A DNA stretch of 14,559 nucleotides from Cellvibrionales bacterium (GTDB lineage Bacteria; Pseudomonadota; Gammaproteobacteria; Pseudomonadales; UBA7434), in NCBI GenBank assembly GCA_018668095.1, contig JABIQF010000051.1, forward strand, positions 1-14,559, read 5' to 3'. Below are positions 1 through 6,222 of the stretch, in pieces. The first letter of the stretch is position 1, and the number at the start of each line of letters is the position of its first letter. Both the position numbers and the translations under genes were made by a program. The notes under the pieces are model-generated. The model was given only the letters and a program-made list of their open reading frames with translations, made no database searches and had not been told where the DNA came from.

Positions 1-1
1 C

Positions 2-436
2 CAATTAATAGAAACAAAATCAAAAGTTAATTTAAAGAAAATAGATCCTCGCTTTGCCAATGCACAAGTTCGTATTGATAGCTTTAATGGCGTAGTACTA
101 TTAACCGGCAATGTACCCGCCGCTAACATGCGCGATACTGCAACAGAGACTATTCGTAAAATCCGTAAAGTTAGACGCGTTCACAATGAACTACAAGTGT
201 CACCGCCTCGCTCGTTTGGCGCAAAAGCAGGTGATGTGTGGTTAAGTAATAAAGTAAAAACACGATTACGTTTTGCCAAAAACGCGCCACATAGCCGCGT
301 AAATGTCGTTACTAAAAACGGCGTTATTTATTTAATGGGATTGGTCACACGCAAAGAAGCAGAAACCATTGTCAGCGTGGCTAAAAAATCTTATGGCCTT
401 CAGAAAATTGTTCGCGTTTTTGAATATATCGATTAA
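2..436 (+). CDS. dolP: BON-domain periplasmic/outer-membrane protein, DolP (YraP)-like, 5'-truncated
   Basis: The reading frame is open from the left edge, so the start, and any lipoprotein signal, lies outside the window; 144 codons are visible. The visible part carries two BON modules. The first spans about visible residues 15-65 and includes the core VRIDSFNGVVLLTGNV. The second spans about 77-144, with the core VNVVTKNGVIYLMGLVT and a following helix rich in K/E. Two consecutive BON domains are the architecture of DolP/YraP, a lipoprotein that supports outer-membrane integrity and BAM function; OsmY is the other two-BON family. Position next to sspB-sspA, as I recall for Pseudomonas, favours DolP. 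An ATG at 128 would begin inside the first BON domain and is not the real start. The stop at 434-436 faces the convergent sspB. The family is secure; the exact orthologue is inferred partly from gene order. Confidence 0.8.
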   Translation, partial: QLIETKSKVNLKKIDPRFANAQVRIDSFNGVVLLTGNVPAANMRDTATETIRKIRKVRRVHNELQVSPPRSFGAKAGDVWLSNKVKTRLRFAKNAPHSRVNVVTKNGVIYLMGLVTRKEAETIVSVAKKSYGLQKIVRVFEYID

Positions 437-461
437 CCGAGTTACTTCTTCGACTTCAGAA

Positions 462-483
462 TCGGTGAGCGATCGCTCACCGA
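462..483. terminator. 22-bp perfect palindrome between convergent dolP and sspB, possible bidirectional terminator
   Basis: Every base from 462 to 483 pairs with its mirror partner; the centre is GCGATCGC. As RNA from either strand it would form a GC-rich hairpin. It lies 26 bases after the dolP stop and 9 bases after the sspB stop on the other strand, where a shared terminator is expected. No clean U-tract follows on either strand, only A/T-rich sequence on the dolP side, so intrinsic termination is plausible but unproven. A protein-binding palindrome is the alternative. Confidence 0.45.
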
Positions 484-491
484 GATAATAA

Positions 492-935
492 TTATTTTAC
501 TACGCGTAAACTGGGCTTCTCAGCATGAGAAGTATCGGTTTTTTTATTTGAAACCAATTTAGGGCCAGGACCTTTGGGTGGCTCTGTTGGAGGGCCGGTT
601 TCTATCTCTGGCTCAAACATCATGCCTTGACCGTTCTCGCGTGCATAAATACCTAACACTGATTGCATGGGGGCAAAAATATCCATGGGAATGCCACCAA
701 AACGTGCATTAAAACTCACGCCTTTTTTATCAATCTGTAAATCACCAATTGCTGAAGGGGCAATATTCAGGACAATTTGGCCATCTTTAACGTAATCTTG
801 CGGGACTTCAACATTGGCGGCGTAAGCGTCAACTAAGACATAGGGCGTGCAGTGATTATCAACAATCCACTGATACAAGGCATTAACCAGATAGGATTTA
901 CTGGATGACATAGCGGGTGGTTTAGAATCTGCCAT
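492..935 (-). CDS. sspB: ClpXP protease specificity-enhancing factor SspB
   Basis: This is a cytoplasmic adaptor that binds ssrA-tagged polypeptides from stalled ribosomes and delivers them to the ClpXP protease. The N-terminal tag-binding domain is clear: SYLVNALYQWIVDNHCTPYVLVDA at about residues 14-37, then NIAPSAIGDLQID, SFNARFGG and the IFAPMQSVLGIYARENGQGM region at 86-105. A Pro/Gly/Lys-rich linker (about 110-138) leads to the C-terminal ClpX-binding tail PSLRVVK, nearly identical to the known end of the E. coli protein. Length is 147 aa against 165 in E. coli, and the shortfall is in the linker. The ATG at 935 is used; no strong Shine-Dalgarno is visible for it or for the alternative ATG at 911 (residue 9), so the start is open by eight codons. 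It lies downstream of sspA, probably in one transcript, across a 195-base gap holding an inverted repeat. Confidence 0.93.
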   Translation of the reverse strand: MADSKPPAMSSSKSYLVNALYQWIVDNHCTPYVLVDAYAANVEVPQDYVKDGQIVLNIAPSAIGDLQIDKKGVSFNARFGGIPMDIFAPMQSVLGIYARENGQGMMFEPEIETGPPTEPPKGPGPKLVSNKKTDTSHAEKPSLRVVK

Positions 936-1047
936 CTTAATGCGCTCTTCTGTTTCACTCTAAGGATAGATCGTGCTAGTTCAATCTTAAGATACTGATG
1001 CACACTCAAAAAAGAAAGCATTCATCCTATTTATTCACAAGCTTTTA

Positions 1048-1103
1048 CTCAATTTCTAATTAACGCGCTCTTATAACTGCTAACGTTGTTATTAGAAATT
1101 GAG
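1048..1103. repeat. 13-bp perfect inverted repeat in the sspA-sspB gap
   Basis: The arms are 1048-1060 (CTCAATTTCTAAT) and 1091-1103 (ATTAGAAATTGAG), separated by 30 bases. On the minus strand the repeat lies after the sspA stop and more than 110 bases before the sspB start. It could fold as a long-loop hairpin in the sspA-sspB transcript, modulating mRNA decay or partial termination, or it could be a binding site. There is no U-tract, so it is not a standard intrinsic terminator. The function is unknown. Confidence 0.5.
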
Positions 1104-1130
1104 CTCTAAGCTGCTGAAGAGAACAACGTC

Positions 1131-1793
1131 CTAGCGGTTAGGTCGCATCTCACGTTCTATTTCAGATAAACTTTCTTGGAATGATTCCATATCAAACAAA
1201 CGTTTCATATATTCCAATAACGGTTTAACTTGTTTGTTGTTTGGCAGCTTTACGCCAAGTGATTCTAGGCGCCACAAAATAGGACCTAAACAACAATCAA
1301 CCAATGTAAACTCTTCGCTCATAAAGAAAGGCTTATCACCGAAGATAGGCGCAATACCAACAAAGCCATCGGCCAAATCTTTGGCCAGCTTCTCAGCATC
1401 ACTCGTTTTGCCGCTTTCAATGGCATCAACCAATGCACACCAATCACGCTCAATACGATAAATGTATAAGCGACTTTCACCACGCGCTACAGGATAAACC
1501 GGCAACAACGGTGGATGCGGAAAACGCTCATCCAAATATTCCATAATCACTTTTGATTCATAAAGAACAAGGTCTCTATCTAACAAAGTGGGGAGCGAGC
1601 CGTAAGGATTCACATCGACCAAATCGGCAGGCAAATTTTTGCCATCCGTATCGATGATGTCACAAGTAACACCCTTTTCAGCTAGTACGATTCTTACCCG
1701 GTGGCTGTAATGGCTTGACGGGTCAGAGAGTAAAGTCATTGATGACCGCTTAGTCACCGCTTCAATAGCATCAGTTTCAGTATTAATGATCAA
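1131..1793 (-). CDS. sspA: Stringent starvation protein A, glutathione-S-transferase fold
   Basis: SspA binds RNA polymerase with sigma-70 and alters transcription in starvation and stationary phase. The thioredoxin-like N-terminal domain is seen as MTLLSDPSSHYSHRVRIVL (residues 19-37), NPYGSLPTLLDRDLVLYES (62-80) and IMEYLDERF (83-91). The PHP surface motif known to be needed by E. coli SspA is present at P92-H93-P94. The C-terminal helical GST domain fills about 101-213. Length is 220 aa against 212 in E. coli. The start is a TTG at 1793-1791 with an AAGGA Shine-Dalgarno at 1800-1796. The in-frame ATG at 1739 (M19) has no such site, although it sits near the domain start. The TTG start overlaps the last 11 bases of petBC, so translation is probably coupled to the bc1 genes. 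A GST enzyme is unlikely given the gene context. Confidence 0.93.
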   Translation of the reverse strand: MIINTETDAIEAVTKRSSMTLLSDPSSHYSHRVRIVLAEKGVTCDIIDTDGKNLPADLVDVNPYGSLPTLLDRDLVLYESKVIMEYLDERFPHPPLLPVYPVARGESRLYIYRIERDWCALVDAIESGKTSDAEKLAKDLADGFVGIAPIFGDKPFFMSEEFTLVDCCLGPILWRLESLGVKLPNNKQVKPLLEYMKRLFDMESFQESLSEIEREMRPNR

Positions 1794-3831
1794 TATCCTT
1801 CCAATATTCGCGGTTCAGTAAGAACGCGAAAACAAAAAACACAGCAATAAAGAGAAGAACACTAATGCCCATACGCTCTCGTTTCACTGCAGACGGTTCA
1901 GCCATGTACGTCATAAAGTTGACGAGATCATACATAGCTTCTTGATATTCCTCAGGGTTTAAACTGCCTTCCGCTTCGCCTGCAACTACACGTCCACAGT
2001 CACTGTACGAATCTTCTAGTGGCTCACCGTTCTCATCACGCTTAATACCACCATTCGCTGCAATCGCGATAGCGGGTCTACAAAGTTGATCACCTTGTAA
2101 ATCTAAAAGCACATGTGGCATGCCGACATCTTTAAAAACTAAGTTGTTGACACCGTATGGACGCGATGGGTCCAAATAAAACGAATTTAAATAGGTGTAC
2201 AACCATTCTGGCGAACGAGCACGAGCCGCCAATGTTAAATCAGGTGGTGCTCCACCAAAGACCTTTTTTGCATAGCCTTCGGTCATTGAAATATTCATCA
2301 AGGCGCCGAATTTAGTGTCGTTGCCTAAAATCAGATGCTCTTTGGCGATTGACTCAGGAATACCTAAATCATCGGCCAAACGGCCCCAGCGCATGTATTT
2401 AGCTGAGTGACAGCCCATGCAATAGTTGACGAACAATGCCGAACCACTTTGCAGCGAATCCGTATCGGTTAAATCAAAGTCGACTTCTGCGCAAGGGATT
2501 TGACCACAATCAAAAGCGGATTCTGCAGCCACCGCTTTTAATGGAATAATCGCCAAGGCTAAAATCAGAGCCAATACACCCAGCGAACCAAATACACCCA
2601 TACCGCCTTTCGTTGTAACACGATCAGGCACTGGCTTGGTCGTTTCTAATGTTGTCCATATAGGCATAAACAAGAAGAAAGAGAAGTAAAGCACAGAACA
2701 AATACGCGCTAATAAAGTACGTGAATCCGTCGGCGCCCAAACACCCAACACGCCCAAAATAATGAACGATGAAATAAATACAACCAGCGCAATCTTAGTG
2801 AAGATACCGCGGTAACGAATCGACTTCACTGGACTACGATCTAACCATGGCAATAAGAATGGAATAGCAACCGACGCAGCAAAGAATACAAAGCCCCAGA
2901 ATTTATCGGGGATTGCACGTAATACTGAGTAGTAAGGTGTGAAATACCAAACCGGCGCAATGTGCTCAGGTGTCTTTAATGGGTTCGCAATTTCAAAGTT
3001 AGGCGCTTCAAGGAACAAGCCGCCAACCTCTGGCATAAAGAACATAATAAAGCAGAAGATAAACAAGAAGACCGCAATCGCTTGTAAATCATGCACTGTA
3101 TAGTAAGGGTGAAAGGCCACGCCATCTAACGGTATGCCTTTTTCATCTTTATGCTTTTTGATATCAACGCCATCGGGGTTATTTGAACCCACTTCATGCA
3201 ACGCCAATAAATGCAGCACTACTAAGGCTAATAACACGATAGGCAAGGCCACAACGTGTAAGGCAAAGAAGCGGTTAAGCGTAATACCTGAAATCAGATA
3301 ATCACCACGGAACCACTCAACTAGGGCTTCACCCACGTAAGGAATGGCGCCAAAGAGCGAGATAATAACCTGCGCACCCCAGTAAGACATTTGTCCCCAT
3401 GGCAGCACATAACCCATAAAGGCTTCGGCCATGAGTACCACAAAGATCAACATACCGAAGATCCAAATGAGCTCACGCGGCTGCTTATATGAGCCATAGA
3501 TTAAGGCACGGAACATATGCAAGTAGATAACGATGAAGAACGCTGAAGCACCTGTTGAGTGCATGTAACGTAAAATCCAACCGTAGTCGACATCACGCAT
3601 AATGTACTCAACCGAAGCAAACGCTTCTTCTTGGCTAGGTACATAATTCATGGTTAACCAGATACCGGTGAGTAATTGGTTCACTAACACCAATAACGAT
3701 AAAACACCAAAGAAGTACCAGAAGTTAAAGTTTTTAGGGGCGTAGTATGCGCCCATATGTGTATTCCAAGTCCGCACAATGGGTAGTCGAGCATCGACCC
3801 AGTCGCGAAGATTTACTAACCAATTTCCCAT
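1783..3831 (-). CDS. petBC: Fused cytochrome b / cytochrome c1 of the ubiquinol-cytochrome c reductase
   Basis: This single 682-aa frame supplies two catalytic subunits of respiratory complex III. Cytochrome b occupies about residues 1-400, with eight membrane helices near 37-61, 94-115, 120-145, 187-213, 249-273, 311-331, 342-364 and 376-396. The b-heme histidine pairs are H91/H192 and H105/H206, both with 14-residue spacing within a helix. The Qo motif is PVWY at 293-296 instead of PEWY. A hydrophobic segment at 411-432 ending in AVAA (433-436) looks like a retained signal peptide. Cytochrome c1 follows, with heme site CMGCH (471-475), probable axial Met571 in VGMPHVL, and a C-terminal anchor at about 653-672. 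The Bradyrhizobium FbcH precursor has the same layout and is cut into separate b and c1; the same is inferred here. The start ATG overlaps the petA stop by one base (TAATG). I see no internal stop or frameshift. Confidence 0.96.
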   Translation of the reverse strand: MGNWLVNLRDWVDARLPIVRTWNTHMGAYYAPKNFNFWYFFGVLSLLVLVNQLLTGIWLTMNYVPSQEEAFASVEYIMRDVDYGWILRYMHSTGASAFFIVIYLHMFRALIYGSYKQPRELIWIFGMLIFVVLMAEAFMGYVLPWGQMSYWGAQVIISLFGAIPYVGEALVEWFRGDYLISGITLNRFFALHVVALPIVLLALVVLHLLALHEVGSNNPDGVDIKKHKDEKGIPLDGVAFHPYYTVHDLQAIAVFLFIFCFIMFFMPEVGGLFLEAPNFEIANPLKTPEHIAPVWYFTPYYSVLRAIPDKFWGFVFFAASVAIPFLLPWLDRSPVKSIRYRGIFTKIALVVFISSFIILGVLGVWAPTDSRTLLARICSVLYFSFFLFMPIWTTLETTKPVPDRVTTKGGMGVFGSLGVLALILALAIIPLKAVAAESAFDCGQIPCAEVDFDLTDTDSLQSGSALFVNYCMGCHSAKYMRWGRLADDLGIPESIAKEHLILGNDTKFGALMNISMTEGYAKKVFGGAPPDLTLAARARSPEWLYTYLNSFYLDPSRPYGVNNLVFKDVGMPHVLLDLQGDQLCRPAIAIAANGGIKRDENGEPLEDSYSDCGRVVAGEAEGSLNPEEYQEAMYDLVNFMTYMAEPSAVKRERMGISVLLFIAVFFVFAFLLNREYWKDIDH

Positions 3832-4424
3832 TATGCATTCTCCCCATCAACACCAATAATCATCAATGAATCTGTTTCATAGGTGTAAGGTGGTACTACT
3901 AAGTTTTCTGATGCTGGTACACCCTTATAAACGCGTCCAGCCATATCGAATTTTGAACCGTGACAAGCACAGAAAAAGCCGCCATTCCAACTTGCGTCAG
4001 GAGCTGCAGAATCTAACTTTTTAATATATTTTGGCGAACAACCCAAATGCGTACACAAACCTACCAGTACAAGAAACTCGCTCTTAACTGCGCGGTTGCG
4101 ACTATCAACATAGGTTGGCTGGCTAGAGGCTAACGATTCTGGATCTTTCAGATCACCATCATTCTCTATCAAACTATCAATTTGTGCCTGAGTGCGTCGA
4201 ATAACAAACACGGGCTGCCCGCGCCATTCAACACGTACAAGTTGTCCTGGTTCCATTTTGCCCGCGTCAAACTTGACGGGTGCGCCAGCCGCTTTGGCTT
4301 TAGCACTAGGGTTCCACGATCCAAGAAATGGCACAGCTATGCCTACAGCGCCTGCTGCTGCAACTGCCGATGTGGCTGCTGTTAAAAACCGTCTTCGGCC
4401 GGTATTGGTGCCGTCGTTACTCAT
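3831..4424 (-). CDS. petA: Rieske iron-sulfur subunit of the ubiquinol-cytochrome c reductase
   Basis: This is the periplasmic [2Fe-2S] subunit that takes the first electron from ubiquinol and passes it to cytochrome c1. A twin-arginine-type N-terminus (GRRRFLTAATSA, 9-20) is followed by a hydrophobic stretch at about 16-35 that serves as an uncleaved membrane anchor. The cluster domain has CTHLGC (124-129) and CACHGS (152-157): predicted ligands are C124, H126, C152 and H155, with C129-C154 as the stabilizing disulfide. The residue matching the mitochondrial redox-tuning tyrosine (bovine Tyr165) is Phe159, and the usual CPCH is CACH. Length of 197 aa is normal for the family. The ATG at 4424 has a good Shine-Dalgarno, AGGAG, at 4435-4431. 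It is the first gene of a petA-petBC-sspA(-sspB) operon. Palindromic leader sequence lies immediately upstream. Confidence 0.97.
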   Translation of the reverse strand: MSNDGTNTGRRRFLTAATSAVAAAGAVGIAVPFLGSWNPSAKAKAAGAPVKFDAGKMEPGQLVRVEWRGQPVFVIRRTQAQIDSLIENDGDLKDPESLASSQPTYVDSRNRAVKSEFLVLVGLCTHLGCSPKYIKKLDSAAPDASWNGGFFCACHGSKFDMAGRVYKGVPASENLVVPPYTYETDSLMIIGVDGENA

Positions 4425-4984
4425 CTGATTCTCCTAAAGCCGTATAACGCAACGTTATACTGTATATGCTAGAACTCGGTAGCTAGAACTGGTCGTTAAA
4501 ACTGTATAACTGGTGAGGCACTTGCTCAACAACAAGGTATTACAAACGCCCTGTACTATCGGTTTATGACTCACAAGCCGATCAAATATCACGCAAACTA
4601 AAATGAATGATTTTCTACGCGCTGAAAGTGAATTCCGTTAGTACGAAAAGATATTGGCTGGCATTAACTCGATAAGCGATTTATACGCTCCGCACACTGA
4701 GTCATTGACCCAGCCATCAGCCGGTGCGAATGGTAAATTAATCTAGCGCTGCTGTCAGAAAATTGTGCATTTTTGCAGGTACTTTCTGCGTAAATTCAAC
4801 CACTTTCGGACATTTCATCGCTATCGCCCAACAATCATCTCCTTCAACTGTATTAATACGCGCAACGGTGTTTATTGGGTCATTTAACCAGCCATTAAAC
4901 GATGGCTTTTTGACCGGTCTATTCACAAGATCAAACTCGCAACAAAACATATGCGACAAAAACGCAGGCAAAAACGCAGGCAAA
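4425..4984. other. 560-base gap between petA and the rpsI terminator, no convincing gene
   Basis: The part near petA (4425-4500) carries the leader palindrome and repeats and presumably the bc1 operon promoter. A weak minus-strand TTGTTG / 18-base spacer / TATACA pair can be drawn at about 4534-4505. The rest shows no RNA gene that I recognise. A minus-strand open frame at 4738-4983 (81 codons from a TTG, or 71 from the ATG at 4952) has no Shine-Dalgarno and no family I know, so I do not call it a gene. An imperfect direct repeat, 16 of 20 bases identical, lies at 4701-4720 and 4879-4898. A 12-base tandem duplication, AAAAACGCAGGC, lies at 4958-4969 and 4970-4981. Confidence 0.5.
4442..4460. 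promoter_or_regulatory. Palindrome in the petA 5' leader
   Basis: Perfect 8-bp arms GTATAACG and CGTTATAC flank a 3-base spacer (CAA). The element ends 18 bases before the petA ATG, just ahead of the Shine-Dalgarno. Farther upstream there is a 9-base direct repeat, GCTAGAACT, at 4468-4476 and 4482-4490. The palindrome could be an operator for a dimeric regulator of the bc1 operon, or a small RNA hairpin near the ribosome binding site. A TATAAC hexamer (minus strand, 4448-4443) within it resembles a -10 box, but I find no matching -35. The function is inferred only from position. Confidence 0.4.
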
Positions 4985-5012
4985 AAAAAGCCCGATAAAA
5001 ATCGGGCTTTTT
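4985..5012 (-). terminator. Rho-independent terminator of rplM-rpsI
   Basis: The hairpin arms are AAAAAGCCCGAT (4985-4996) and ATCGGGCTTTTT (5001-5012), perfectly complementary across a 4-base loop. On the minus strand the stem is followed by a run of U (complement of the A tract at 4982-4989). It begins 18 bases after the rpsI stop. The plus strand also has a T run, so it may act in both directions. This is the clearest terminator in the window. Confidence 0.93.
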
Positions 5013-5030
5013 GCCATCGCCAAAAGACGA

Positions 5031-5426
5031 TTAACGTTTCGAAAATTGTGGTTTCTTACGCGCTTTACGTAAACCAACTTTCTTACGCTCAACTTCTCGA
5101 GCATCACGTGTTACGAAACCTGCTTTTCTAAGCGGTGAACGTAAGGCTTCATCGAATTCAATCAACGCACGTGTAATACCGTGACGGATTGCACCGGCTT
5201 GACCAAAGCTACCACCACCTCTAACAGTGACGTTAACATCAAATTTTTCATCACAATCAACCAGTTGTAGAGGTTGACGGACAATCATACGAGCCACTTG
5301 ACGACCAAAAAACTCATCGAGAGGACGTTTATTGACAGTAATAGTGCCGCTGCCATCTTTTAGGAAGACACGTGCTGAAGCCGTTTTACGTCGACCTGTA
5401 CCCGTGTAATATTGAATCGCTGCCAT
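5031..5426 (-). CDS. rpsI: 30S ribosomal protein S9 (uS9)
   Basis: This is a small-subunit ribosomal protein whose C-terminal tail reaches the P-site tRNA. The sequence is diagnostic: QYYTGTGRRKTASARVFL near the N-terminus (5-22), GGGSFGQAGAIRHGITRAL (about 71-89), and the basic end KKPQFSKR with the invariant terminal SKR. Length is 131 aa against 130 in E. coli. The ATG at 5426 is 12 bases after the rplM stop; an AAGAG sequence overlapping that stop can serve as Shine-Dalgarno, so the two genes are probably co-translated. It is the last gene before the strong terminator at 4985-5012. Confidence 0.98.
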   Translation of the reverse strand: MAAIQYYTGTGRRKTASARVFLKDGSGTITVNKRPLDEFFGRQVARMIVRQPLQLVDCDEKFDVNVTVRGGGSFGQAGAIRHGITRALIEFDEALRSPLRKAGFVTRDAREVERKKVGLRKARKKPQFSKR

Positions 5427-5438
5427 AGTCTTGTGCTC

Positions 5439-5867
5439 TTACAATTCTAGAATTTGTGGTTGCTGTGCTGTATGTGGATGCTCATCACCCGCGTACACTT
5501 TCAGCTTACGAAACATCTCTCGTCCTAGAGGATTTCTAGGAAGCATGCCTTTAACAGCCGACTGTATAGTCCGCTCAGGTGCTTTTTCGATTAATTTGTT
5601 GAACGAAATAGACTTAAGTCCACCTGGATAACCGGTATGCGAATGATAAATTTTATCAGTGCCTTTTTTACCAGTAACCGCCACTTTCTCAGCGTTAACG
5701 ACAATAATGAAGTCGCCAACGTCCATGTGCGGAGTATATTCAGCTTTGTGTTTACCGCGCAATCTATGTGCGATTTCAGTCGCCATGCGACCGAGCGTTT
5801 TACCTGTAGCGTCGACGATATACCAGTCATGTTGGATATCAGCAGGCTTGGCACTATAAGTTTTCAT
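5439..5867 (-). CDS. rplM: 50S ribosomal protein L13 (uL13)
   Basis: This is a large-subunit protein that acts early in 50S assembly. The 142-aa product matches the E. coli length exactly and shows family landmarks: MKTYSAKPADIQHDWYIVDA at the N-terminus, LRGKHKAEYTPHMDVGD (36-52), AEKVAVTGKKGTDKIYHSHTG, VKGMLPRNPLGREMFRKLKV and the ending HPHTAQQPQILEL. The start is the ATG at 5867, which aligns with the family start. A longer frame from a TTG at 5933 would add 22 residues unlike any L13 and would cover the leader hairpins. A GGGATG-like Shine-Dalgarno sits about 10 bases upstream. It is co-transcribed with rpsI. Confidence 0.98.
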   Translation of the reverse strand: MKTYSAKPADIQHDWYIVDATGKTLGRMATEIAHRLRGKHKAEYTPHMDVGDFIIVVNAEKVAVTGKKGTDKIYHSHTGYPGGLKSISFNKLIEKAPERTIQSAVKGMLPRNPLGREMFRKLKVYAGDEHPHTAQQPQILEL

Positions 5868-5886
5868 CAGAAAACATCCCAAATTG

Positions 5887-5930
5887 GCCCAAATATGTGG
5901 GCATTGACTATGATTACTCCGCATTTGGAG
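5887..5930 (-). promoter_or_regulatory. rplM 5' leader with two short hairpins
   Basis: On the minus strand, GCTCC..GGAGT can form at about 5931-5916 and GCCCA..TGGGC at 5902-5887 with a 6-base loop. Both lie within 65 bases of the rplM ATG. In E. coli the rplM-rpsI operon is repressed by L13 acting on its own leader, so these hairpins are candidates for a similar control element. Both stems are short (4-5 bp), and equivalence to the E. coli element is inference. Confidence 0.35.
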
Positions 5931-6194
5931 CAAGCTAAAAAAGAGCGCGAATACTACAGAATCAAATTCGGTTTAGCAACTGATTTATCAATAAGATAAC
6001 GCAACTCTTGTTGGTTTAGCCAACGTAGATAACCCAATACCGCAAAGTGACCGCTTGTTAGCCTCCAAAACTGCACCTATCAAAGCCAATTACAGCAATA
6101 TATTACAGGCAATACAGCCAAGAAAAACAGCCTCAGAACCGTCATAACCCTCACTAACTCCGAGCCTAAAACCTGCCCTCAGGCCAGTGATATC

Positions 6195-6215
6195 GGGCTT
6201 TTTAGACTAAAGCCC
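6195..6215 (-). terminator. Weak hairpin after zapE
   Basis: Arms GGGCTTT (6195-6201) and AAAGCCC (6209-6215) pair perfectly across a 7-base loop. The hairpin is 8 bases beyond the zapE stop on the minus strand. No U-tract follows on either strand, so it would be an atypical terminator or an mRNA 3'-end stabilizer. Confidence 0.4.
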
Positions 6216-6222
6216 AGAATAT

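Noticed and set aside
833..1021. 62-codon minus-strand frame overlapping the sspB start
   Set aside because: It overlaps sspB in another frame, has no family features and no ribosome site.
2560..2660. Possible sequencing frameshift joining petB and petC
   Set aside because: The joint has a proper linker and intact signal peptide in one frame, as in the known FbcH layout, so a true fusion is the simpler reading.
4182..4428. Plus-strand frames over petA
   Set aside because: They are antisense shadows of the Rieske gene with low-complexity Ala/Cys-rich products.
5868..5933. 22-residue N-terminal extension of L13 from a TTG at 5933
   Set aside because: All L13 proteins begin at the MKT..AKP segment, and the extension would cover the leader hairpins.
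5637..5999. Plus-strand open frame over rplM and its leader
   Set aside because: It is antisense to L13. Only the last 34 codons lie outside the gene and they have no ribosome site.
5940..6194. Possible small RNA in the rplM-zapE gap
   Set aside because: Only a 5-bp hairpin at 6010-6024 is seen, with no promoter-terminator pair; nothing supports an RNA gene.
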